A stretch of DNA of 64,000 nucleotides, from assembly GCA_027625915.1 (NCBI GenBank), contig JANTQA010000032.1, forward strand, positions 12,168,001 to 12,232,000, read 5' to 3'. The first letter of the stretch is position 1; each line of letters starts with the position of its first letter. The notes beneath the pieces were generated by a model. It was given only the letters and a program-made list of their open reading frames with translations, made no database searches and had not been told where the DNA came from. This document shows positions 35,130 to 47,744 of this stretch, one piece after another. Origin of the DNA: Anaeramoeba flamelloides. Lineage: Eukaryota > Metamonada > Anaeramoebidae. A program made the position numbers and the translations under genes.

Positions 35130-36487
35130 TTATTCTTATTCTTATTCTTATTCTTATTATACTTCTTCTTCTTATTTGAAACAGATTTAATAACTGTTGG
35201 GAAAATAATTTCTTGGAGAATAAAGGATTCTTTTGTTTGATTATTAGAATTTTTTTGATAATTATTTCTTGAATAATGTATTTTATTTTTAATAGATCTT
35301 TGGATAATTGATTCTATTAAATTTAATTTTAAATTTTCTTTATTTTTAATTCTTATTATTTTCTGTTTTTCTTTTTCTTTTTCTTTTTTTTGTTCAATTC
35401 CCATTTTCATTTCTATTTCTGTTTCCTTCATTTTTTCTTGTTGGTTTTTTGATGTTGCCAAAATTTCGAGTTTATTTTTTTTATAGCCATACACATTTGC
35501 TTTATCATCAATGCCGTCATGGCTTTCTTCGTCCTCCTCCTCCTCTTCTTCTTCGTCTTCGATAAGTCTTGTAATTAAATTACGTTTAGATTGGATAATA
35601 TTATTTTTATTCTCTTTTGAAAGAAATTTTGTTAAATATTGGATGATAAATTCTTTTAATTTTTGATTGTTCTCTTTTAAAAATGTATTAATTAAAGATA
35701 GCAAAAGTGTAGTAAATAATTGGAAAGTTTGGTAACGCACGTATTCGTCAGAAATTAATAAACAATAATTTTCAGAACCATTTTGGAAATAAAATCTCTT
35801 CCGCGTCAGATCTGGTGCCTGTACCAACAAGTCTGTTAAAAAGGATCTCAGTGCAATTGGCCACTTCATTGATGCCTTGAGGATATGCTCGAGTAAAATA
35901 AGCAAATTAGTGTTCGGTCTGTTCCGTAAAGTGACAAATTGTGACAAAATATCACTAAAAGGCGGTGCTCGTTCAGAGTATCGCACGGGATTGTTTTTTT
36001 TTTGTTTAGATCTTTGCTTTGTTTTAATGCTTTTCCTTTTTTCCATTTCTTTTTCTTTTTCTTTGATTCCTTGATCGATCTCCTCACCTAAGGGTCCAAT
36101 AAATAATTCTGCAGACTTTGGCTTCGAAATCAAATATTTTAAACAAACGGCATCAAACAATAACCTCGAGTTTCGTGAATAACAATATTTTTTTATAATC
36201 GCATCTTTTAACAATTTCATAAATGTTTGGTTACAGATGTTCGCAGCGATCTCCCATTGTGAAAGTTGACTTTCAACACTTTTGTTTAAAAGAGAACTAA
36301 AACTTTGTTGTGTTGAATATATTTCTTCAGGTAAGATTAATTCGTGTAAGGATAAAAATTCAAAAGTAAATCCCTTTTTTTTATTTTTTTTTTGTTTTTG
36401 GTAATTATTTCTTTTTCTTTTCAGTATTTGCGAGACAGGGACTTGGCCTACTGGATTTTCTTTTTTGGAATTTATGAGGTTTGTCAT
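33746..36487 (-). CDS. Unrecognised 913-residue alpha-helical (HEAT-like) protein
   Basis: Long single-exon ORF that I do not recognise. The N-terminus is basic (KRKRNNYQKQKKNKKKG, a possible nuclear localisation signal). Residues about 50-320 are helical and Leu-rich, interrupted by a Lys/Glu-rich insert; an acidic run ([11 protein letters not shown]) follows at about 305-315. Then come a Lys/Glu-rich linker, a poly-Asn stretch, and poly-Gln near residue 545. From about 560 to the end there is continuous helical-repeat sequence (LLNFFQTFLKNFDF, LVIIILAKVLKMIDLSQVD, FLKFLLACLSDRLDIIENYY). The overall form resembles large HEAT solenoid subunits of nuclear complexes (Integrator- or symplekin-like), but that is impression only. 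Homopolymers are in frame. It is read from the ATG at 36487. Confidence 0.75.
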
Positions 36488-38183
36488 TGAAAAAATTTTA
36501 AGAAGAACTCCTTTAAAAAGTGTTTAGAAACGAAAAGCCTTTTTTATGATCAACAAGAATGTGAAAGGAATGAAATAATGAACAAATCAAAAAGTAAAGT
36601 AAGGTAAATTTTCAAAAAAATGTCTATTTTGGAGCCTCAATTTTCCACAAGCATAAAAGTTGAGTGAATTAGTGTAACCTCAAAAAATTATGAGAATGGA
36701 TTGAATAGAACATCTAATTACAGTTATGGTGTATCTTGAAAATGAAAAATAAAGTAAAAATATCATGTTGAAGATTATTAACAATTTTGAGATGTTAGAT
36801 CATTAAATTACTTTGTGTTTTTTAAAGTTTCCAATTTTTAGATTTCTGTTGTGAAAAAAAAAGGTACACATTAAAAAAGAGGTTCGATTGTTACTGTAAA
36901 ATTTGAAAATTTAATTGTGAACCTTTGTAAAAATGATCAAAACAAACAAATAATTATAAAAGTTATGAAAATAAAATGAGGGTTGAAGTGTTTTAAAAAG
37001 TATTGTATTGAATTTAAATTCTCTTAATTTCAATTTTATTAAGATCCTTCGGTGAGAATGTTTTGAAAAAATCAGATACTTTATTTAAGAAGTGTAAATT
37101 ATGGAAAAATAAGTAAAAAAAACATTTTAAGATAATCAAGATCTTTTAAATTAAAGATTTTAGAAATAATCTTTAATCTTTCATATAAAATATCTGTAAG
37201 CCATTGAGAAAAAATCAATATTTTGAAGTATTGTAGTGAAAAAAATCCCTGACAAGATTTTTAATTGTGAATATTCAGAAAATTGTTGTGTGATTTCTTT
37301 CATTAAAATCAAATCTTTTTTTTTTTCAACAAAACTTTTAAAATTATCACTCGCCAACTTATTAGAATGATGGTTAATTAAATTAAACTTATTCAAAATA
37401 TAATTCAATCAATCAAAAAACAAGAATATAAAAATTATCATTTTCCAAACTCTGGCAAACATCTATAAAACTCTATATCTTTCACAATAAGTTTATCTGC
37501 TTATTTTATCAAACAGTTAATTACTTGTACTTTATACTAATCACTTTAATGAATTTTGGTTGGGTTTATTATTAGATTGATAAAAAATTTGGTTATTTAT
37601 AAAAAGGATTTGATTGAAAATATTTGCAATTTACTCAAAAGTTTTTTCTAATATTCACAATTTTGAAATCTTTTCAGGGATTTTTTTCACTATTATAATT
37701 GTAAAAATGTTCAATTTTGAATTTTCCATTATTAATTCTAAATGTTACTTAAAAAAATAATTTAATAAAGTATGGCATTTAAATATTCAAAAAAGAATCG
37801 ATAAAAAATTCAAATTACTAAATTAATATTGAATTCAACATATAAAAAATTGTATTTAATATGTAAATAATGAAAAAAAAGAGTGATAATAATTTTTTTT
37901 TTCAGTAAGATCCTAAAAAATGAATTGAAATATTTAATTGTAAAATAAATTCAATTTACTCAGGTATCTTGGAGAAACTTTCATTGATTGAATTTAAATT
38001 AAATAGGATACTTATTAAAATATTTTAAATATTTACTTTATATTATTATTCAAATAGTACTATTTTAATTTTATGTATTCAATGGGATAATTCATTTTTT
38101 TTTCAATATTTTTCAGTTTTATTCATCAAATCATTAAGTTTTGTATTGAGGGTCAAAGGTCATGGAAAAATATTGTATATATA

Positions 38184-38382
38184 CAGTCAGTTCCACTTTT
38201 AAGTTACACACTTTCCAACGAAATTTAAGGCGCAATAAAAATCTCAAATTAAGGCACAAAATTAGGAATTTTTTTTTTTTTTACAATTTATTTTAATAGA
38301 ATCTGAATTTTGTGCTTTAATTTGAGATTTTTATTGTACGTTAAATTTTGTTGCATTTGTGCCTTAAAAGGGGAACTGACTG
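38184..38382. mobile_element. CAGTCAGTTCC MITE family, copy 2 (well preserved)
   Basis: 199 bp with TA at 38182-38183 and 38383-38384. The left TIR is CAGTCAGTTCCACTTTTAAG, the right TIR CCTTAAAAGGGGAACTGACTG. Arms continue inward (AAATTTAAGGCGCAATAAAA, ATCTCAAATTAAGGCACAAA against TTTGTGCTTTAATTTGAGAT), so almost the whole element is a hairpin around a T/A loop. Tc1/mariner-type MITE. Confidence 0.88.
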
Positions 38383-40329
38383 TAAAAGTGTTCAAATTAT
38401 TTGAAAAGAAATTTAATTTTAAAAAGTTTCATAATGAGAACGAATTCGATCTCTAAAAAGATCAATTCCCATTGGTTGTTATCAAAATCTTTCTATTTTT
38501 CATTCAATAGCATAATAATAACTCGTATTAATTATTTTCGAAAAGTTAATAGAGTAAGTATGGATACAAAAATATGATTAAACCTGATACAGAAAGTTGT
38601 TTATCAACTTTAGAAAGATGAGTTAAAATTTTTAAATTAGTTAATGATCCCCCCATTGAATTTATCAGTCGAAAGGTCCTGATCCTTTTTAGTTTGGATT
38701 TTTGGATCAACTTGGAAAAATAAAAATGTGACAAACCTTTTTATTTAATTTTTGAAGAAATCTCACTTTTAGTAATTTATAAGATTCTGAATGAACTAAC
38801 AACCTTGTGGCTTTAATCTTATTTTAGAATTACAATAAAAATAAATGATATATTGTACCCTTGAAGATCTTAAATAATTGATAATTTATTTTATTTTGAA
38901 ATATTTAATAAATTTCTTGAAATTTCAAAGATTTGGTTATATTCTTTTTCAAATATTCAGAGTATAAAAAACAAATTTTTAATATTAAATTCTGTTATTT
39001 GATAATATATATTATTTTTTTATCATTTGAATTATTAATTTGATTTTTATTATTTGTTTGAAAATCTTTAAAAAATTGAGGAATAATTAAAAGGTCTATT
39101 GAGATATTTAAATTTTGGGCTGTTAATAACTCACGGTAAAAATCAAGAGTGGGTTATTATTTATTGATTATAAATAATAAAATTAAAAAGGTATATCTTT
39201 TAATTATAAGTTAAATTTCCCAGGTTTTCAAAAGGTATTTTGGGAGAATTTTTAATTTGATTGTTTGATTTTTTTATCGTATTTTTTTATTCAATTAAAA
39301 GAAAAAATTGATTTGAATTGTTCTTTTAAATCAAAAAATTCTTTTTTTTACAATTTAAAATTATTATTGGAATTTTTTTGAAATTTAGTAGATTTTTTAA
39401 AATAAGTTTTTGTAAGATTAGTGATTATATTTTTAAATTGTATTGTTTAACACTTCTTTTACAGGTAATAAAAATTCTTTTTTCTTTCAAAGAAACTACT
39501 TTTTGAAAAATAATTTGGAAAAATGCTGAATTTTGAACTTTATAAAAATGGGTAAAAAGAATCAAACTTATAAAAACAATAATTTATTTCTGAAAATAGC
39601 TTTAAAAGTGAACATATTTTTTTAGTAATCAGATTTTTGGACTATTTTTCATTTTTTTAATTCCAAGTTAATGTAAAATTTATTTAATTAACCATTAAAT
39701 TTACTCGAAGATTTTTTTTAATAAACTGATCCCTTAAAAGAAAAAATATTTTCTAGGGATCTTTGAAAAAAATTTTAAATTTACAACTTGGAGAGTGGCC
39801 ATATTATTTTCAAAAAAGACTTCCTTTTTAAAATCTAAATACGCTTTTGGAAACTTTTAATTTTCACCATAATTAAAAAACCTCAACAATAGGTAAAAAA
39901 TTTGAAAAAACCGTTAAGGGCTACTTTAGGGATTACTTAAATCGCCTCAAGACAATTTGGTCCAATCTCATTTAAAATTTAAAGGAATGATCTTTAAAAT
40001 ATTCTCCAATTTAGATCAAAAAAACTTTTTTTGTTTTTTTGTTTGAAAAAATCACTAAAAATTTTGAGATAGCTAAACTCGAACACCTTGTTAAGAAACT
40101 TAAAATGAAAAAGAAAAATAATCCCGATTTTTTAACATTAAAAATTACTCTTATTTCAAACACTTTCAATAAACAACTAGAAACCGAAATGATCATTTTG
40201 TCTATGATTTTAGACCATGGTATTATGTTGAATTTCTACATTGTATCCACAAATCATATTTATTAATGAAAAGGAGTTTGATTTTCTCTTAATTTTTTTG
40301 GTTCTTTTTGTTTTCCTTAATTAAATCTC

Positions 40330-40560
40330 CCCATCAGGACTATGAGGTGTGACTCCTGGAATTGTTTTTATTTTGAACAGAATATCTCCATTACCAAATC
40401 CCGAACTGACTTTTTTGGTGCTTTTTTGATATAAATTTTTTTGTTTGGATAGTTTCTCTCAAAACCCAATTAATTGTATCAAGACAAATCGAATTGTGGT
40501 TGTGTGGGAAAGATTTTGAAGAATTTTTCATGAAAGGATCTTTTGTTAATTAAATTCGAA
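40330..40560 (-). pseudogene. Decayed coding patch, possibly transposase
   Basis: The minus-strand translation gives SICLDTINWVLRETIQTKKF then KKHQKSQFGIW and, after a stop, codon-like sequence including FKIKTIPGVTPHSPDGEI in another frame. The pattern of a helix-turn-helix followed by a Lys-rich linker resembles the DNA-binding region of Tc1-like transposases, but no catalytic DDE segment is visible. Frames are broken. Low confidence. Confidence 0.22.
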
Positions 40561-41262
40561 AAATTAGTCATTTTTTAATATTTAAAAAAAATATTACGTC
40601 TGTTTAGAAAAAATAATGATCTTTCTTTCTTTATTCAGAAAATGGGAATTGGGGTGGAATTCATATAACACCAAGCCAAATATCGTGCCACAATTCAAAA
40701 ACCATTTTACTTTCAAATAACAAAGGATAATCATCCAAAATTTCATTTTTCTCCTTTTTGACCTTCTATGTCATTTTTTGAAACACTCTCAACTTAGTGA
40801 CTAAATGAAATTAAAAGCATTGAAAATCCACAACAATGTATAATGGTTTTAAAAAATGACCTAAGAAGAATTATTTTCAAAAAGTACATTTTTGTCAACC
40901 TTTTTTTTCATTTTGAGATAATCATGGAAACGAGACTGACAAATTTTGTAAAAATACGTCTATTTTTTCCTTCTTAGATCTCACTGAATAAAAATTTGTT
41001 AAATTTAAAAATACCCTTAAAGCAGTTCTATGAGTATAAAAGTTGACAGTGGATCAACCAAAAAACATTTATTGTCATATAACTCAATAAAAGTTCTGTT
41101 TGTTTTTTTGATTTGGATTTGATCTGGAGTTAAAAAAAATGAAATGGTTCTTGATGTCTGAGTTTTTGTGTTTAGAACCAGTTTGTAAAAGAAGAGCAAA
41201 TTGCTTGTATTTTTTGTAACAAACGGATAATAAATGAGAAAACTTTTGTTCCATTTTTTGTA

Positions 41263-41862
41263 ATGAATCAAGAAAAAAAAATAAAAGCAGAAATAGTATT
41301 CGAGTCTGACGAAACTCGTGTTTTACGAAACAAAATTCGTTGTCAAGAAGAGCAAGAGGAACTCGATCAAAAAAATTTACTTGAAAGGGAACAAGAAAGA
41401 AAAAGAAGAAGTAGAATAAGTAACCAAAAAAAATATAAAAAGTATCAATCAAAGAATAAAAGAATAGCGTTCAGTAACGACATCACAGATCGTTTTCACA
41501 CTCTCAAAAAAAAATATCAAAAAAACAAACTCTGAATTTCTAACGATCCTTCTCGATAACTTTGAACAAAATGAAAAAAGAAAAGAAAAAGAAAAAGAAA
41601 AAAAAACAATAATTAATTTTATCAAAATTGATGAAAAAACAAAGTTTTATTTATTTCCACTGGATCTTCTAACTAGATCCATAAAAAAGAAAAATAAGAA
41701 AAATAAAAGAAAATCAAATTAATCACAGTTGTAAAATTGAATCGATTATTGAAGAAGAAAACAAAAGTCAGGTAAAAAAGAAAAGAAGAAAAAACAAGAG
41801 TGAGAAAGAGAAGGAAGAAGATACTAGGAATGAGAAAGGCAGTATGGCTGGTGAATTAGATC
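41263..41862 (+). pseudogene. Frameshifted Lys/Glu-rich ORF inside the TTAA element
   Basis: Frame 1, from ATG 41263, encodes 90 residues (VFESDETRVLRNKIRCQEEQ, SNDITDRFHTLKKKY) and stops at 41535. An overlapping second frame continues without an obvious intron (NSEFLTILLDNFEQNEKRKE, FIKIDEKTKFYLFPLDLLT) to a stop near 41721, and a third frame continues (SCKIESIIEEENKSQ, NEKGSMAGELDL) to a stop at about 41868. The switches occur at or near A-runs, so either decay or sequence errors in homopolymers explain it. The product is charged and coiled-coil-like; no domain is recognised. Confidence 0.45.
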
Positions 41863-42215
41863 TTTAATTAGCTGACAACTTAGATCTTTGTACTGGCAAC
41901 TGAGGCAAGCAACTTTTTAATAATGAATTGGCGGGTTAGTGGCGTTCTGGATTGAATTGGATCTTTTGGTTGGGTTAGAAGTGGTAACTGTCGGTGAAGT
42001 GGATCTTTGAATAGGCGGCAACTTTGGTTTGCAACTGGCTGGTAATGAATTGACTGGTGAATTGGATCTTGGTTCTGGTTGTGAATTGGCAACTTGAAAT
42101 TGGTGCTTGCAGCTGGTGTGAATTAGCAACTGTTGACTTTGATTGGATCTACAGTCTTGATTGGCAATTGGCATTTGTAAACTTGTTCTGGTTGGAAAGC
42201 TTGAATGGGATCTTT
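41850..42215. repeat. Degenerate minisatellite-like G/T-rich repeat
   Basis: Words such as GAATTGGATCTT, GGCAACTT, CTGGTGAATT and TTGGTTTGCAACTGGC recur many times at irregular spacing. The block is much richer in G, and less AT-rich, than the surroundings. Both strands show open frames across it (Ser/Pro/Gln-rich on the minus strand), but these follow from the repeat composition. It lies at the 3' end of the broken ORF and may be an expanded repeat from its coding sequence. Confidence 0.6.
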
Positions 42216-42996
42216 GTTTTTATTTTTTATTCTATTCTCCTTTTAAAAAAAAAGGGAGAATTTTTTCTTTTGATTGTGAATTGTTTTTTTTTGTTGGTTT
42301 ATTGTTTATTTTTTTTCATTTTTTTAATTTTTTTCAAAAAACAAAAAGCAAAAATAAAAATAAAAAAGAAATTTTTTTGGGTTTTTTGAAAAAAAATGAA
42401 AAAAGGTGTGGATCAACTTTACGAAATACTCATAGAACTGCTTTAAGTACTGATAAAAACAAATAAAACTTTGAATTTCAATTGTAAGTGTAGTCTTTAA
42501 AAACACCTTTTTGAAAAAACCACAGTAAAAGTTTAAAAAAAAAAGATTTATTTACATCAACACTGTTCTCTCACATACGGAATAGGTTGGATTTGATTCT
42601 TGAGAGGTTGGCCAGGTTTACTCTCTCACTTTTGGTTCAGATGATCTCCAATTATAATTCTGGGTTCAGTAAGTGACGTAAAGTGTAAAATTTTTTCCAG
42701 AATTTAAAGGAATCGAGAATAATCTATTCTTTGACTATTTTGCTTTGAGACATTGAAAACCTGGCCTAAGACTGTGAACCTTTAGGAACTACTCATTCAA
42801 GTAAAATATAACACCAAAATTAGAGGAAATCTTTTGACTAATTTAATTGGCAAACACAAAGACTAAAAACAGTTCTAATTGTTGAATTCTACCCACTTAT
42901 TTCATTATTCATAAAGAGATCCCAAAATCTTGTTTACTCATTTTTTTCATTTCTCCACATTCAAATTTTATAAAAAAATATCAATAATTTCGACTA

Positions 42997-45900
42997 ATGG
43001 AATTATACTGTGGTGGTTTCTACAGATTTTCACTTCTTCAAGGAACACGCAAGGATGTACTTACAAATATAAAACCTGTTGCTTGTTATGATGAGAAATA
43101 CTTCATTGCTGTTTGTAAAAGCGATAAAGCAATTGCAGTGGTAACATCAAAATATGAATTGTATTTGAAAATGGTTTACTCCCTAAATGAATTAAGACGA
43201 AACCCGGGAATACCATTTAGACGAATACATATTGGCGGCGAAGAATTGGTTCTCGATGTAAAATGTGGAGCAGACTTTGTTGTGATCTTAACAAAAAGTG
43301 GGCAATGTTGGTTTGTTGGTTTAAACAACGGTTTTCTCCCTGATCAAAATTATCGTATACCTTTTTTCGAGCCGCAATTAATCAAAACACTTCAAAACGT
43401 TCGAATAAAGTCAATTCACACAGGACTAACAACCTGCTTTTTTCTCTCAAAAGATGGAGATCTTTATGGTTGTGGGAGGTTTGTTAAAATCAATTCTTTT
43501 TCTTTTTCTTTTTGAGCTAAGAAGTTCTGTGAGTTTGGTTGATACTAAAAAGCGGGTACTTTGAAGAAGTTTCAAATTGTGAAAAAATCTTTAATGGTTA
43601 CAATTACCAAAATCACAGAAAGATTGCACCACAACGAGACTCCACTTTGTATCATTTTGATAATTAGCAACTCACCAAAACCATTTTTTAGTTATATTGT
43701 TACTCGTCAAAATTATCTTCAGATAACATTTCTCTTTTCTCTCTTTTGATTGATTTCTTTTTTTTTTATGGAAATGTCTTTTAGGACTATCTAAAATAAA
43801 GCCACCACGGGTGCCTTACGAATTAAAACATCAGTGAATTATTTCCAATATCGCTTTAGATCCAGAAGAACTATAAAATGTCAAAAAATTAGGAATTGGT
43901 TAATTTTGCCAAGATCATATACTTAATTGGAAAATCGTGTTAAAACCCAACTATTTTTGTTCAAAGTCCATTTTTTTCAGAGGTTTTTATTGGAAACTCG
44001 ACAATACTTCAATTAGAAGAAACATGGTTGGGTTGTGGATTTTAGGAACATCTTCCAATTAAGTATATGATCTTGGCAAAATTAACCAATTCCTAATTTT
44101 TTGACATTTTATAGTTCTTCTGGATCTAAAGCGATATTGGAAATAATTCACTGATGTTTTAATTCGTAAGGCACTTGTGGTGGCTTTATTGTAGATAGTC
44201 CTTAACTAACAACAAATTAAGGTTTATAATTCCTGAAATTTGAAAAAATATTGTCTTGAGTCCGTGTGTAGTAACTTGTTAATTTGGTTCTTAGCTGATC
44301 GATCTTGTCTTGGAATGGGTTTTGAGAGTGGTTCAAAATGACAATTCACTAGACCGGACTCAAGATAATATTTTTTCAAATTCCAGGGAATGTAAACCTT
44401 AAGGATTATCAGCAGTCTTAGAATTGTAATGGCAAATTCATAAATTTGTTGGACAAAATTATCTTTTCGTGATAATGTTTTTATCACCTGATCACATCAA
44501 AAGGTGTAAAAATCAAAAGTAAGGTCAAAAAATGTTAAAAATAAACTCTAAAGTAAAAAAAGGAAAAAAACGGTGTATTATAATTGAAGAGAGTTTTAGA
44601 AGCCCATTAAACAATTATTTGACTTAAAATAAGAGGTGAAAATGGTTTATATTTTCCGATCTTCTTACTGGTATTTGAGTTATAAATAAGAATAATTTTC
44701 ACTCCATTTTCAATTTCCTTTTTCGAATATAGCCACAACATACAACTTTCTTCTTTGTAAAAGAACTCTTTTTAGTAAAGAAAAATATGGAAAAGAAAGT
44801 GAAAATTTTTTCCCATTTAGAATTCCGATACCAGTATTAAAAAAAAATATTTTCCTTAAAAAATTTCTTTAATGTAAAAGCTACATTTTTGACTAATTTG
44901 TGTTAAAATTGGTGAACGATTTTATTATGAAGTTTAAAATAGACTTATTTAAACTATTGAAAAGAAAAAAACAGAAATTTGTGTGAAAGATATATTGAAA
45001 AAAAAGATTTACAAATTAAATTTAAAAATATTTATTGATATTTGTATTAAAATGGATCTGATCATTTTATTATTTATAAAACAACAGTTTGTATTTAAAT
45101 TCGATTCTCAAATACAATACAATCTTTGGAATTCGATGATAATGTATATATATATATATATATTCATTTTAGATATTTTCTTAAAAATATTTTTTTTCTT
45201 AAAATTATCATCTTTTTTTGAGATTATTATTATTATTTTAAAAATTATTTAGTTTCTGAATGACCCTTTTTCCAAAATCAATTGTCTCGTTTTTCTTTCA
45301 AAATATAAAAGATTTTATTGATAATTAATCACAGTATGACCATATAAAATTTGAAAAGAATAATAAATATAATTTTAAAAAAATAAAAATTTCAAATAGT
45401 TCATAAAACTTTTATTTGTAGAGTTGTTTGCCTATAATTCTTCTTGATTTTTTTTGAATCTAAATGAGAAATATTTCTAATTTGGAAACTAGTAATAGGT
45501 TCATTTAAATAATGTTTCAATAAAGTACATAAATTCAATTTTAATTGGAAAATTAAAGGAAAAAATACACTAAATTATCAAACTAAAATCTACCTAAAAA
45601 CTTCAAAGAAAAAAAACGTTTTCTTTTTTTTTTTTTTTTTTTTTATTATTGAGGAAGAAGTGTAAATTACACTCTAAGTGTCCTTATACTTATATTTCCT
45701 TTCAGAAATTTAAGGGTAAAAACCTAAATTTTAACAATTATTAATTAACGAAAATAATTGTAAACTATCACAATTTAAAATTATTTCATCAAAGTTTAAT
45801 TTTTTTTAATTTATTCAGAAAAAATTAATCTATCATTTTCATCGGAAAGACATACCCATAAAAATTGATCAATATTTTCTATTATTTTCTTCTGTTCGTA

Positions 45901-47685
45901 TTTTAAACATAACGTACAAAATTGATTTGAATTTTTATTTATTACATAGTAGGATCTATATAAACAGTTATTAAATGTTCCGAATTTTAGAATTGTTGAG
46001 CTTGGTGGATAACTTAAATATCTTTTGATTAATGAATATTTGGTTTTGGGTTTTTATTTTATTGTGAAATGTTTTTGTGGAGTGCCTTAGAGTTCCGTCG
46101 GGTGCCTAGGTTTTCTGTTTTATTTGTGAAGTGTTCTTGGTTTTTTTGAGGTTTTCTATTTTATTTGTGAAGTGTTCTAGGTTTTTTTTACTTTTTGAAA
46201 TAAACAGAAAATTTTAATAAATTTTCGGTTTATTTCGAAAAGTAAAAAAAACCTAACGAAAATCTATTGATTTTCCAAATAAAACAGAAAACTCAAGAAA
46301 ACCTAACGACACTTACAACTGGTAGAATTTAACAACTCATTATAGTTATAATTATAAATTTCTTTTTAAAGAAATTTCAAGTTTTCTGAATTCTAATTAA
46401 TTTTATTATTTATTCTTTGATTGAATTTTATTAGTTTTTCACGATAAGGCAGAGATAAATTTTTTAATTTATTTTTGAATTTATAATTTCTTTTTTTTTA
46501 TTGAAATTACCAAATTTTTGAATTTAAATTCTGTTTTGTAAATAAGAACTGGCGTGTTTCTGTTTATTTTGCATATTCCATTAATACATGTGTTAATCCA
46601 AGAGTTTAAATATTTTAGGGTTACTATTTGATAATAATTATATATTACTAATACAGATGTTAATTGACTTAATATAAAAGATTTAAATAATCTACTATTG
46701 AAATTATTTGTTAATAAAGTTACTATTGAATAATTGTTTATAATTATTTAAAGTTTCTTTTGCCTTTTTCGGATTATATACTAAATGTGAATTTTTTTCT
46801 AAATAAATACTCAAATATTTAATCCTTGATAAATCTTTAGTAATTTCTGTTTCGTCTTTATTAGGTTTTAATCCAAATTGAACAATTATTTGATTTATTA
46901 AAATTAATTTTCAATTTATTTGATTTATAAAAAAAAGTTTTCTTTTTCTTCTTTTTAATGAAATCAATGTAATTATTGAACAAGTATGTAAAATTATTGT
47001 AATTTTAATTTATTTTTGAGGGTTTTTTTTATAGTTGGAGTAAATATATCAACATTTGATAAGACAACATTTGGATCCTAATCCAATTTTCCTATTTCCA
47101 ACTCCTTAAATTGAAATTTATTATATTTTTACTTCATTGAAATTATTTTCATTTTTTGTCTTTTTCTTTTATCTTATCTAAAAGGTAAATGAGGGTAATT
47201 GAATTCATAAACTATTCATCAAAAAAACAAGTTCAACATGTTTTTCAATAAAATGACCCTAAACTATTCATAATAACTTTTTAAAGAAACAATTTTTTTC
47301 ATTAATTTGGTAGAGATTTTCCCGTTCAAATTCTTACAAACAAAAAAATCTTCAACTTCATCGATTGTTTTTGGATAAGTTGAAAATTCAATTTTAAATC
47401 GATAAAGTTGAAAAAGTTAAACGATTTTTTCGGAATAATATCCAATTATAACAAAAATTCGAAGGTCAACAAAATATTATTTTTTTAAGTGTAATGGTAA
47501 AAAAATTATTCGTTTCCAAAAAAAAAAAGATTATTTTAAATTAGAAAAATGAAAAAAAATAAGATGAAAAAATATTATTATTTCGGTTCTGAATTGTTCA
47601 AATTTCTTTTTAAAATCGGTTTTTATCTTTTTAATCAAATAATTTTTTTTTTTTTTTTTACTTTTTGCAGAAAATCTCGTCATGT

Positions 47686-47744
<59 letters not shown>

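Larger units (their letters stand above)
36488..41016. other. Gene-free stretch with one MITE and possible transposase debris
   Basis: Contains the well-preserved MITE at 38184-38382 and a short decayed coding patch on the minus strand at 40330-40560. The ORFs at 37181-37408, 38546-38734 and 40039-40266 have normal-looking residues in part but no homology I can name and no consistent gene model; treat them as unsupported. Confidence 0.45.
41021..42442. mobile_element. TTAA-flanked TIR element of 1.42 kb carrying broken coding sequence
   Basis: TTAA at 41017-41020 and 42443-42446. The left end is AGCAGTTCTATGAGTATAAA, AGTTGACAGTGGATCAACC; the right end, in inverse, is AGCAGTTCTATGAGTATTTC, GTAAAGTTGATCCACACC. 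It contains a frameshifted ORF (41263-41862) and an unusual G/T-rich degenerate repeat (41850-42215). Size and TTAA flanks suggest a piggyBac-like or related DNA transposon that was once coding, but no transposase motif is recognised. Confidence 0.72.

Noticed and set aside
40039..40266. 75-codon plus-strand ORF
   Set aside because: Some ordinary composition but isolated, no homology, no supported splice partners; not enough to call a gene.
41880..42174. Two overlapping minus-strand Ser/Pro/Gln-rich ORFs
   Set aside because: They arise from a degenerate G/T-rich repeat within the TTAA element and overlap in different frames.
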